A program made the translations under genes and the position numbers. Shown piece after piece: positions 47,601 through 58,420 of a DNA stretch of 64,000 nt. The DNA comes from Holacanthus passer (lineage: Eukaryota; Chordata; Actinopteri; Pomacanthidae). Every line of letters begins with the position of its first letter. Within the stretch, counting starts at the first letter, position 1. The notes under the pieces are model-generated. The model was not told the origin of the DNA, did not search any database, and saw only the letters and a program-made list of their open reading frames with translations. Location of the stretch: NCBI GenBank assembly GCA_025331565.1, contig JAFREQ010000130.1, positions 687,001 through 751,000 on the forward strand. Reading direction: 5' to 3'.

Positions 47601-50600
47601 ATAGAAGTCAAGTCGAGCTCAGAATAATGGAAAGTTTGAATATCGGGGTCAAGGGTCGTCATTGAAAACGGAGGAAACAACATGCGCTGATGAAGATCAT
47701 GTTTTTGTATCTCACGTCTAATTAATGAAGTGTTTAACCTCCTGTCTGTTGTCCTGCCGGGAACCAACATGTTAGTGAGATCTGGGTGTTACAATCAGTG
47801 AACTGTCCCTTTAACCGTCAGCTCTGAACTCCAGCTGACCTTCTGATGAAGCCCCGCCCCCTGAAGATGTGAGCCCCGCCCCCTCAGTGACATCAGACCA
47901 GGCCTCAGTCTGAAAACTCATATTTAATATTATTTACTCTGATATTATTGGTTTTTTATACAAACGCTTGAGTCTTGAATGTCTCTTATACCTGTTTTAC
48001 TTTACTCTCATTAATTAGTTTGACTTTTTAAGATCTTTTCCAGAACTTAGTGTAAACAGTGACAAACTGATGGAGACTTTTCACCCATAATATAAAACTT
48101 TCCTTGAACCTGAACACTTGTCCTGGTACAAACAGTCTTTGTGTATCAGAGCTCAGAGAACAACAGCCAAACTCGGTCTGTACATTCCTCCTGACGTCGG
48201 CTCTGGTCCAGAGGTCAGAGGTCAACCAGGGGCCCCACAATAACAATGAACTTTAGGAACACAATGAAAACAATAAGAATGAGTCCGTGTTTGTCACCTA
48301 GCGTTCGTCCTTTGTCCTCTCGTCTCCTTTGTGTCTGTTTATTTGTCATATTTCCGCTGCTGTTTCCTCCTGACTGTTAATCTTTGTGTGTTTTGTAACG
48401 TGAACTGTTTTTGTTTTTATCATCTCAACAAACATTTGACCCAAAAAACTAAACTAATTAAAGACCTGATGTTTCATCGTCTGCACATCTCTGCACTGCG
48501 CTGGAAGAATATTATTCAGGCCTTTAGTTAAGTGAAAATAGTAAAACCACAATGTTAGAATACTTCACTACAAGGAAATCAATTTATTTTCAGGGGTAAA
48601 TTAAGCATTTAAATAAACAGTGATCATCATCAATACAGCTTTTTTGAGAGGAGATTGTGTTGAAGGTATTTCTTATTTTTTGTTTGTTGATTTGTTGATC
48701 TATCAAATTTCTATTGCTATTATTATTGTTGTTGTTGTTGTTATATACAACAATATTAATATTAATAAGTCATGTAATGTTTGTGTGTGCGCTGCCTCCT
48801 TGTATCGTAGTGTAGTGTGTAACATTTGGTATCCAAGTATCAGTAAAATACATTTTAGGTATCAAAAGTAAAAGCACTCATGCAGAGAAACGGGGGGTGA
48901 TGAGGTGTGATGTGGTTAATCAACATGATGAAGTGCCCTGTAGGGGGCGCTGTCAGTGGAGAAAACATGGTGCAGAGTCAGACATGATAGAAGAGCGTTT
49001 GGACCCGTTTCACCATGAATGCATCATGACACCATGCAGCTGCTGCCTTTTTATTTTTCCACCGAGTGAACCTGCTGAGCTTGTTCCTGTGCTCCAGTTC
49101 CAGGACGGCGTGTGGACCCTCAGCACCACCGTCTGTGACGGTCTGATGACCATGGACGTGATGCTGTGCACCGCCTCCATCTTCAACCTCTGTGCCATCA
49201 GCATCGACAGGTCAGTGCTCATTATTGTTATTACACTTCATTCTGAATGAATGAATGAATGAATGAATGAATGTAAGACATTTCACACAAAACCACAAAT
49301 TCCAACCTGATGGTGGCGCTGGAGGAAAAGTCAGGGAATCATCAAACTCAGTAGGATTCATCGTGTTTGAATGTCCAAAACTTCAGTGGTAGAATGACCC
49401 TGAAAGTCCTGCAGAGGTCAAAGTTCAGCCGTAACTCACAGAGTCTGTGTCACAGCTTTAACCTGGGTCATTCAGCAACAAGCAGCTGATTAATCAGACC
49501 AGAACCCTGAGCGGCCTGTGAGGACCACGCAGGACACCCCGCGGGGTCTCAGCTTTCTGTCTGAAGGTCGTCGGGGTCAGACAGTCACGCCACAGTTCAC
49601 TCTGATGTGGAAATATGACGACGACCTTTTGTCTGTTTCCTGTAAAAGCTCTGAAAGATGAAAAATCAGAGCGGACAGAACAATTTAAAGCCTCAAATGA
49701 AGGATGCGTCTGCGGTGATGAACTGCCAGCTTCGCTCTGCGCTCTTTAGTTTGACTCAATGAGATTATCTGAACTCTGGACTGATGTTGAAGGATGAAAA
49801 TCTGAGCTGAAAACCTGGGCCGCTCCAAATCTGATGTCCCAACTCCAGAAAATATGATTAGATCAGAGACTAATGGAGGCAATGAGGCTAACGTGGACTG
49901 ATGGTGATGATCTGAAGCTTTTTGAAGCGGCCGGCAGCAGTTAGAGGTTTAACTGGACGACAGAGTCTGAATAATTCAGCAGACGGAGCAGGAAACGGAT
50001 CCTGCAGAGGATCCACCTGCTGCTGGAGGAGGAAATCCACCCGTGTCTCTGCAGGTTTGATCGAACTGACTGACGACCTGCTGCCATTCATGGATGGATT
50101 ACTGAACAGGACCCGGGGCCTCAGGGGCCCCTGAGCCAGAAGAGCCTCTCGATAAAGTGTCTGAGGTCAATATTTTGTCCTCATCACATTTATGCTCCTG
50201 ATCATGATCGAAAGATCAATCTCACTCTCATGTCTGTTCATTACACATGAAGTTACAGCCAGCAGCAGGTTAGCTCACAATAAACTCACTTCAACACAGG
50301 TGATAAATGCTTCACTCATCAATATGTAAAGTTGCACTGTACATTTACTGACCTATGAAGCTCTCCTGCAAAAAAAAACATTTCAATACTAATGTCTGTG
50401 TTTTTCTCTTCTGTGATCACACTGTCGCCTCGTTCACGGGTCTCTTGAAAAAGACATTTTGACCTGTCAATCACAACAACTTTATTAATTGCTGCATCGC
50501 AGTAATTTGCTGGAAGGAAGCCTCATTAATTATATTAGTTCCACCTGAGATTTCCAGCTGTGAAAGGTCAAAGTCTGCACTGTAAAGGAAGAGATCTGAT

Positions 50601-53448
50601 TCATTTGGGATCAATGAAGAAACATGAACTGTCAACATCCAGATTTATTTAGACGGAAAAACATCTTTCATCTTAAAGGACTGAAATCATTGAGGTGATG
50701 GTGGATATTTTTGTTGTATTTTAGTTTATTATTTGTGACTGTTAATTTATTTCCCTCCTTTCACATTTTTATATGCATTTTTCATATCTTAACTGTTAAT
50801 TGTTCAGACTAATGTCCAGGTTGTTCTGAGACATCCTCATCAGTATCCCTGCTCCCCAGAGGATGAACCTTTGGATTTTAATGACTCCATGACCTTTCCT
50901 CTAGCACCACCTTCAGGAAAAACTGGTGAAGCACACAAAAATACCATCAGCAGCAACATGACAAACATTAGAAATGAACACCATGAATAACTTTTCCATG
51001 AATAATGATGTGGCAGCTCTCAGTTTGTTCATCATCATCATCAGAGGTGTCGTTTCAGGTGCAGCAGATTGTAAAATTTCTCTCACTTGTTGCAGGTTCA
51101 TCGCCGTGTTAATCCCTCTCAACTACAACAGGAAGCACGTGGACCTGCGGCAGACGGTGCTGCTGTCGGCCACCTGGATCCTGGCTCTGGCCGTGGCCTC
51201 GCCCGTCATGTTCGGCATCAACAACGTGCCGGGCCGAGACCCCAGCGAGTGTAAACTAGAGAACAACGACTACGTCCTGTACTCGTCCGTCTGCTCCTTC
51301 TTCATCCCCTGTCCCATCATGCTGCTGCTGTACTGCGGCATGTTCCGCGGCCTGAGGCGCTGGGAGGAGGCGCGTAAAGCCAAGCTGAGGAACAGCATCC
51401 AGGCCTGTCGCAAGCTGCAGGAGGCCGCCGCATCTCTGCCGCCGCTGGCCTCGCTGCCGCCGCCGCTGCCCCCCATCATAGAGAGGGAACCGACGGACAC
51501 TCTGGACGAGCCGTCCACCTTCCCGTCCCCAGAGCGGCCCTTCCACTCCTCAGAGTACAAAGACGGCCCCGTGCCGACGGTCAGCTTCGCCGAGATCAAG
51601 TTCAACCCCGAGCCTCGCAGGAGGAAGACGGCCAAGATCAACAGCCGGGAGAGGAAGGCCATGAAGGTGCTTCCTGTCGTTGTGGGTGAGTTAGTTACAT
51701 CACTACCGCACAAGGCTGGATTACCAACAAAATGAGCAAGAAACCAGAATTCAACAACACTGGCAGTATTAAGACTGACGTTTGTGTGAGCCTGATCAAA
51801 GCCACCAGCCGAACTCAACGGTGTCAGTTCAGAGTTCTGCACCACCAACCAGCAAACAACATGACCCCCAAAATGTGAAATTATAGTAGTGATTCCAAGA
51901 TTAGTAAATGTTAATGTGCTGACGTTAAGTATTGCATTCAAGCCCAGCACTGATTGTAAGGCCTCCATGGTTCAGCTTGTGAAAGAACCACGAGTCAGTC
52001 GCACAATGAAATTGTTCTTTGCATTACAAGTGCTGTTGAAGGTTTGACCTCCAGACCTCCTCCTTTGCTTAGTCTTTTGTTTGGTCACATGTGGAACAAA
52101 CATGAATTTAAACATTTAAACGAGTTATTGCAAAGTTACTAGTTTCGAAAGATTCAGTAAAAACGTATCTATCCATCCACCCATACACTTACATACACCT
52201 CCACCTCTGACATCTGTTCAGAGGTTGCAGGTACCTGAACACCTCACCTCCACCTCTGATGTCTGTTCAGAGGCACTAACACATCAGTTAGAAAAGGTCG
52301 GCCTATTAATAGCAGCCAGTGTTGGTCCTAATGCGTAGAAGTGCTTCCCTTTAGCACACAGCAGCTAATCCTGCAGCTCCTTAATCTGAAATCCAATTAT
52401 TACGTAAACCTGGTCAGTGTGCAGGTAGTTCTCATGAAACGCTGCTTCATCAGCTCACCTGACAGGTTCAGAGGCCGCCTGGGAGTCGGACTCAATGACA
52501 TAACGAACATCACTAACTGCAAATTGTCTGACCGACTAAAGAAACCTCAGGCTTGTACTGGTGGTCTGTGTAGTATTCAACAAGAAAAAATGATGTGGGT
52601 TTATATTGATCTAAATTTTGCATGATTTAGAATTAGATAAAATAATGCAGATTCTGGCAGCTGTGTCCACCTGCAGTCTGTCATTGACACTGAGCTACCT
52701 GCTGCTACCTGTGTTAAACTGACCTGAGGTGATGACCTACTTTAGAAGGTGTGAACAGGTGCATAAAGTCCAGCCACGAAATCTCCATAGACAAATACTT
52801 GGAATGAGTCATAGAGAGCGCGGCGACTTTAAATGTGGCACTATCAGAGGATGCTGCCTTTGGAACAAGTAGGTTCATGAAATTTGTCGTCAGCCGACCC
52901 TGAGAGCAACGTTTTGGATCCTCTTTTGGTTCAGAAACAGATTATCTCCAGATTTAGTGTGAATAGAAAATGTCACACAAATTTCAAAGTGGATATTTTG
53001 CCTTTGAAAGAGACAGATGGACAGTTTCCCCTCCTTCTTATCTTTGTGCAAAGTTAGGTTAAACACATCCTGAACCCATTTTTGTACAACAGATATGAAA
53101 CTGGTATGAAACATCTGACTCAGGGTAGAAGAGGGTTTATCTAAATGCTGGTAAAATCAAAGTGAGGTTCTGGGTGCTTCTGTCTTGCTGGAGACCGACT
53201 CTTCTTCTTCTTCTTCTTCTTCTCCTCGTGCAGGTGCCTTCCTGTTCTGCTGGACTCCCTTCTTTGTCCTCCACACGATGCGAGCTCGCTGTCAGGACTG
53301 TCACGTCCCGCCGGCCCTCATGAGCGTGGTGACGTGGCTCGGCTACGTCAACAGCGCCCTCAACCCTGTCATCTACACTGTCTTCAACACTGAGTTCAGG
53401 AACTTCTTCAAAAAGTTCCTGCATCGCTGCTGCTCCAAGAGCGCCTGA
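44610..53448 (+). CDS. drd4: D4 dopamine receptor
   Basis: Four exons (44610-44861, 49098-49210, 51096-51685, 53234-53448) give 389 residues, with the same intron plan as human DRD4. Start ATG 44610 was chosen because it places an N-glycosylation site at MEANLS, like human MGNRS; an in-frame ATG at 44562 would add 16 residues. Seven helices are visible. Ligand and class A marks are present: the helix 3 Asp in TMDVMLCTASIFN, a DRF in place of DRY (as in human D4), a Cys pair (TTVCDG with PSECKLE), helix 5 serines in YVLYSSVCSFF, CWTPFF, NPVIYTVF, and Cys residues for palmitoylation in HRCCSKSA. The third intracellular loop is Pro-rich (LPPLASLPPPLPP) and lacks the mammalian 16-residue repeats. 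D4 couples to Gi/o and lowers cAMP (family knowledge). Tail to tail with deaf1, as in human. The teleost paralogue was not resolved. Confidence 0.95.
44874..44904. repeat. (GT)n microsatellite just inside drd4 intron 1
   Basis: The tract starts about 12 bases after the exon 1 splice donor (GTGAGCACCGGC). Confidence 0.9.
44925..46975. repeat. Local duplications within drd4 intron 1
   Basis: Two diverged direct duplications: TGAGCTCAGGTGAG ... GATGTCAGTGTTTACCTGCC AGCTGCA at 44927-44972 and again at 45462-45506; and GGCTTTTATTGCACGTCCAC AAACCTTTATCTCTC ... GTGATGGATTTGTGTT at 45298-45395 with a relative at 46882-46972. Confidence 0.7.
45835..46230 (-). repeat. Degenerate non-LTR retrotransposon-like fragment
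   Basis: The minus strand reads RVDFEILLITYKAL, close to the conserved RT-tail motif (SRIDFKILLLTYKAL type) of fish LINE elements, preceded by a degenerate frame. The fragment lies in drd4 intron 1. Family not assigned; it is clearly defective. Confidence 0.45.
48515..48890. repeat. Transposon-like repeat fragment in drd4 intron 1
   Basis: ATACTTCACTACAAGGAAAT ... TATCAAAAGTAAAAGCACTC ATGCAGA is a recognisable copy of the AAGTACT-ended fish repeat, related to 22186-22800 and 42527-43030. Confidence 0.5.
49243..49273. repeat. (GAAT)n microsatellite
   Basis: Seven tandem GAAT units, about 33 bases after the donor of drd4 exon 2. Confidence 0.9.
50820..50925. repeat. Dispersed teleost repeat, reversed copy
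   Basis: CCCCAGAGGATGAACCTTTG ... CCTCTAGCACCACCTTCAGG is the reverse complement form of the GGTGGCGCTAGAGGAAAGG family at 25.5 and 33.0 kb. It lies in drd4 intron 2. Confidence 0.65.
52195..52275. repeat. Short direct repeat in drd4 intron 3
   Basis: CACCTCCACCTCTGA followed by a two-base variant and TCTGTTCAGAGG occurs twice, about 50 bases apart. Confidence 0.75.
52780..52895. repeat. DNA transposon fragment in drd4 intron 3
   Basis: GAGTCATAGAGAGCGCGGCG, GGCACTATCAGAGGATGCTG and GTAGGTTCATGAAATTTGTC match a common fish transposon interior that I recognise by sight. No open frame. Confidence 0.5.
53202..53225. repeat. (CTT)n tract serving as the exon 4 polypyrimidine tract
   Basis: Seven CTT units run to within 10 bases of the drd4 exon 4 acceptor (CTCGTGCAG). 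Confidence 0.85.
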
Positions 53449-54117
53449 TGAGGGCGCTGCTGCTGCTGCATGGACGATTTTTAAATGCACGGCAGCTGAA
53501 AGAGACGTCACTGTTGGTTTAGTGTCTGTAGTCTGTGTATGTTGCCATTGTTTCCTTCCTCTGTGAGGTTTTATTTTTCTACATGTGCCGACAGCAAAGT
53601 TTGTTTGAGCTTCATGTTTCCTGTGAACAAGCTTCAGTCTGAGGAACAAACTCTTCAGAGGATCAGCAACACACCTACATCACACAACCGACAAGAACTG
53701 ATTTTATATGTTGAAATTCATCTTTTCAGAATAAAAATTTTCACTGAAAAGGTTGTTACAATGTGTGTGTTTGTGGATCGATGCAAACAGAACAAAATGA
53801 TGAATGGAGTACGGCTGCAGCCAATCAGAGAACTAAAGTCTCTTCAGTTAGTGATGGTCTGTATCTGCCAAACACACCAGAGCTCAAACTATGTAACTTT
53901 CACTACATCAGAGCTGCTCAGCAACTTCTGGAAAGAGTCCAGGGTCCCTGCAGGATCTGGACAAAGTCATTTGAAGGTCAATAAAGTTTGACGATGTTAA
54001 ATCAGAGACAACAAACAGACGTGAAGCTTTAAAAGCTTCTCAGCAGATTTCATCAGTCAAAAGAGCTGAAACCTCCGAGGACAGACTGACAGAAACAACA
54101 CGCAGAGGACAACCCGG
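53449..54117 (+). other. drd4: 3' UTR and flank of drd4
   Basis: No frame of family likeness. AATAAA occurs at 53730-53735 and 53980-53985; either could end the drd4 transcript. The 150-codon frame at 53539-53991 has no recognisable domain. Confidence 0.5.
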
Positions 54118-54460
54118 CTTCCAAAAAAGTTGAGAAACTGTGTAAAACATAAAACAGAATGTGATGGTTTGTTAATACTTTTTGACTTATCCTATATTAA
54201 AAACAGCACAAAGTCAATAGATTTAATGTTTGATCATCAGCTTCATTGATTGTTGTAAATATCTGCTTCTTCTGAATTGATGCAGCGACATCAAACAAGT
54301 TGGACAGGAGCAAGAAAAGACTGTGAAAGTTGTGGACTGATCCAAAAACACCTGTTTGGATCCTTCCACAGGTAAACAGGTTGATTGGTAACAGGTGATA
54401 GGATCATGATTGGGTATGAAAGGTTCATCCTGGAAAGACTCAGGATGGAGAGAGGTTCAA
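54118..54460 (+). mobile_element. DNA transposon remnant (TTCCAAAAAAGTTG end)
   Basis: The left end TTCCAAAAAAGTTGAGAAAC TGTGTAAAACATAAA and internal blocks TTGATTGGTAACAGGTGATA, GATCATGATTGGGTATGAAA and GGATGGAGAGAGGTTCAA are diverged forms of a very common teleost element whose start reads TTCCAAAAAAGTTGGGAC. Superfamily left open. Confidence 0.65.
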
Positions 54461-54835
54461 CACTTTTGGCTGCAGACGCTCCTCTTCTCAACCAGCACAT
54501 CTTGGAGGGTGACGTTGTTCAGGATGCTAACCAACTTGGACAGCGTCCTCTTCTCCGTCACTGCCTCCAGAGAGTCCGGCTCAGCTCCTCAGCAGCAGAC
54601 AGTCCAGGCCGCCACACGCCGGCAGAACATCTGCAGCCTCTGAGCCGCCGCAGCAAGTCCAGCCGGCTCTGGCCCTTCTTACAGGGCCCCTGTGTTCCCG
54701 GCCCACTCTCGCCTGTCGTCCACTCTGAGCTATTTATAGGAGTGACCCACCTCGATATCCTCCCTCTGGATGGGTCAGGGGAGGTCATTCATTCTGTGCA
54801 TGAATATATTCCAAAGATTATCTGAAATGAATGAG
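54460..54835 (-). mobile_element. Non-LTR retrotransposon reverse transcriptase fragment, decayed
   Basis: On the minus strand the frame reads KKGQSRLDLLRRLRG, then a degraded part, then LSKLVSILNNVTLQDVLVEK. These match the conserved RT C-terminal region of fish LINEs (RKAQSRLYFLRRLRS ... LSKLLSILDN). Stops and gaps break it. It abuts the DNA transposon remnant at 54118-54460. The open plus-strand frame across it (54385-54825) is antisense. Confidence 0.65.
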
Positions 54836-57461
54836 ACTTTCATACAAAAAAGTCTTCAAACATTGGAAGATACTCGCTTCATTTGTCCAACACAATGTCT
54901 TCACAGCATGTTAGCAGAGCAGGGGCCGCATCTTCAGGCCTCCATCAGGATGCATTCAGGTACAGTACTGAGAAGATGACCTGTGTATAGCCAGGGTCGA
55001 ACATACCATAATTCAAGACGACTGAAGCTTCCCACGAACTTAAGATAAACTTTAAATGCATATTTGGATTTTGTCCCCCATAACTTAGACTGAAATTGCT
55101 TTAGGGAATGATCTCTTTACAGCCAATATGAGCAGGAAGAATGTTCACAAGAAAAACCTGTTTCAATGTTCATATTAGCACCTGAATAGTGTTTAAATTG
55201 AAATGTTGCATTTGCTGTAAAAAGTTGTGACACTGTCCTTTAAAGTTAGAAGAGACTGTAACCTCCTCTGCTCAAGTTTCCTACGTTTACAGCTGGTTGA
55301 TAAAGATGGAAATGTCTGGTCCTGAGGGGACCCCTTCACTGTCACTGAGCAGCAGCAGACACCTGAGCGCCGCTGGGACTGAGACACAGCAGAATCAAAT
55401 GTCATCATGTCTGAGGTGATGCACTGTGACGGATCACCTGACTGCTGACTGTCAGAAATATTCAGAAACGAAACTCTGTCTTCAGCTGTTAAACACAGAA
55501 AAGTGGATATAAAAGCTAAATGTGAAACAGAACGTGTAAATCTGTATCTGGAGTCCTGCGGGAGCGGCGATGCTGAGTTTTCCCTGTGAGACGCTGGTGT
55601 GACAAAAATAAACCTGAAGTTTGTATTTCATTAATAAATTAAGTAAACATCTGAGGAGACGACTGAGGACAGAGGGACAGAAGTCTCCTCTGAGTCCTGC
55701 TGATGACGTCCTGAACAGAGACAGAAGAAAGTGAAAAAAGTCTGAGTGACCAGTGAAGAAGCTGATTTATGATCCTAAAAATTGTTTGTCATTTCTCATC
55801 TGTTAGTGATTGGCTATTTATTTATTTAGTTCAGGTTCACTGGAAGTAAAACTTATCAGAATTAAAATTTTTAATTGGATTTGATTAATCTGAGAAAGTC
55901 TGCATGGCCAAAACTTTACTCCTTCAAACTTTTCTTTTTGTGAAAGCTTTTGGAAATGTTTGATATCTGCGTTTTATTTAGACTGATCTCATTCATTTGA
56001 ATGTCTTTACTTCCTCTGGGCTCTTGTCCTTTTTCTCATTCATCTGCCTCGTCTGGTTTTATTTTTCTTTCGTACTTTATAACATTATTAAGAGAAGTGC
56101 TATATAAATAAAGTGTATTTTATCTTCCTTTGGAGATTAAACATTAAAATAATAGATGTCAATTTAATTCATTAGAAAACCAAAAACTAAAATGAAAACT
56201 CGAGTGGCTAATAATTCCCAGAGTGAGTGAAATTAAACTGAACAGAAAATGTGAATTCTGTCTTGAAAGGTCATTTTTTTCAAACTGCAGGATTGAAATC
56301 TGTCAAAGTCAAACATCACATCGACAGAGTGAGACAGTCTGAAACTCATCGATCACAGGGCGGCGTTCAGCTGCTCTGGTTTCTGGCAGGAAGGTCATAC
56401 ATCGTGCACCGTGAGCAAGACAAAATTAAATTTCAGTTTAATTTAATGATTTGAAGCCGGCAGCTCTGGACTCAACTCGTTTTGAGCTTCAAAGTTTGAA
56501 TCACGAGTAAAAACAAAAAAATACAGAGCTACAAACTCCTGAAAGATGATTTTTAATCTTGTACACAAGAAAATATCTTGTATGAAGAAAAACAGACTTA
56601 AACTAAACAAGATGTGAAAATAAAAACATTCTTTTAACTGGAAGAAAAACCTTTAAAATCTGAGTGTTTTTTGATTCAGATGACAAAAATTCTCATAAAC
56701 TCATAATAATAAAAAAAAAAAGCCACAACACAATATAACAACAACTGAAGACAGATAATTCATGTTTAAGTACTGGACAGAACGGGGAGTTAATTTAATA
56801 ATGTCTTTTTATTTTACTGATGTGTTTGACCTTTATTTATCCGGGACGGATAAATTTAAATCTGTTTATCAAGGGTTAAAATGGCAGCAAAATAATGTTT
56901 CATAAAACAGAGAGAGATAACGGTCACTGAGGGAAGATAAGAAATAAAAGCCATTGTGATAGTAACTCATAAATTAATTAAGTAAATTAATTGAGAAAAT
57001 AACTGACAGATGAATCGATAAAAATAATAGTGAGTTGCAGCCTTAAACCTTTTAACCATCTTATCTTTAACACTGTGACATACTGATGCTGAATTAATGT
57101 TTTAATAGTGACTGAGCCTGAGTTCAGATCAGCTTCACGTGCAGTTCAGTGTGTGCTGATGAAGTGTGTCGAGCCGCACGTCCTCTAACATCCACTCGAT
57201 GCTGTATTGAAGTGAATGGGAAAAACACCCAACTTCTCTCTATGAATATAAAAGTCAGTGCAGGTTTTACACAACAAGCTCAGCGAGATCTGAGGAGATC
57301 AGAGACCTTCTTTTCATGTTGGTCTCAACGTTCACAATAAAAGTTCCAGAAAGGCGATTTTAAATCTCGATCCTCTTTGCCCACAGGACAGAAGGACTTC
57401 CTGTTTGATGACATCACTGCCCACATTTTCTTGCAGGCTGTGGGCGGGGCCTGATGCACCT
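54836..57461. other. Gap between drd4 and deaf1 (convergent 3' ends)
   Basis: No exon recognised. Contents: a retroelement-type tail GTGCTATATAAATAAAGTG (56097-56115) and a TTAAT-type dispersed repeat (56960-57050, GTGAGTTGCAGCC). The right part probably includes the deaf1 3' UTR; no single poly(A) signal stands out. Confidence 0.5.
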
Positions 57462-58024
57462 TCATTTCACTTTGTCCATATCCATGGCTGTGATTGGCTC
57501 GTCCTCCTGAACGGCCACGCCCCCTGCTGACTGACAGCAGGTGTGCTGATGATCCTTCCAGTCCTACAGGGAAAAAAACCAATAACTGTTTCTATTAAAA
57601 AGTTCAATTAAAGGAAAAACCCGACTTCACTCCAGAGGATTGTTCAGGTGAGTCTTACCTTCCTCTGACAGAAGGTGGAGCAGTAATTGACCTTGTGACA
57701 GCCTGTACATTCATTCATGGCCACCCGACCACAGTTCACACACATCTGCTGCAGAACCAAAGCAGGAGAACACAGACAGTATGAACACATGAGGACACAT
57801 GCGAAGAGAACAGGCAACAGGAACAACAGAATATGTCACAATGTTGTAGTTTCTCAGGCTGCAGTGTTGCTCCATAATAACACAGCTGAAGTGCCCTTGA
57901 GCAAAGCCCTGAACTCCAACTGCTCCTCACATCAGCTTGGACTAATCTATCCTTTATTTACAAACTGGGGGTGTGGAGTTTGAGAGCCGTGGCTGTTTAC
58001 CAGGTAGGGAGGGCCTAATGAAAG

Positions 58025-58083
<59 letters not shown>

Positions 58084-58207
58084 TGTGTGAGGGTGTCTTA
58101 CATTGATGATGATCTCTGTGATTTCAGAACTCCTCTTGGCTTCCGAGTCGTCCGGCTGTTGAAATGAGATCTGGTTCTGAAACGACTGACTGAGACCACA
58201 CTGAACA

Positions 58208-58266
<59 letters not shown>

Positions 58267-58378
58267 TTCATTTTTGATGTTTAATTATAACATATAATAA
58301 TGTATAATAATTTCTGTGATAACGTAATTTCTGGTTAATGCTACTGATCTTAATCTGAGACTATGATTGTCTGATGGT

Positions 58379-58420
<42 letters not shown>

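Noticed and set aside
51270..51968. 232-codon minus-strand frame
   Set aside because: Antisense of drd4 exon 3; the sense frame matches D4 receptors residue by residue.
52341..52625. 94-codon plus-strand frame in drd4 intron 3
   Set aside because: No flanking splice logic and no family likeness; including it would break the conserved join of exons 3 and 4 (VVVG|AFLFCWTPFF).
54385..54825. 146-codon plus-strand frame in the drd4-deaf1 gap
   Set aside because: Antisense of a LINE reverse transcriptase fragment; the minus strand shows the conserved motifs.
58027..58264. CRISPR-like regularly spaced repeats
   Set aside because: They are dinucleotide microsatellites in an animal genome, with no spacer structure.
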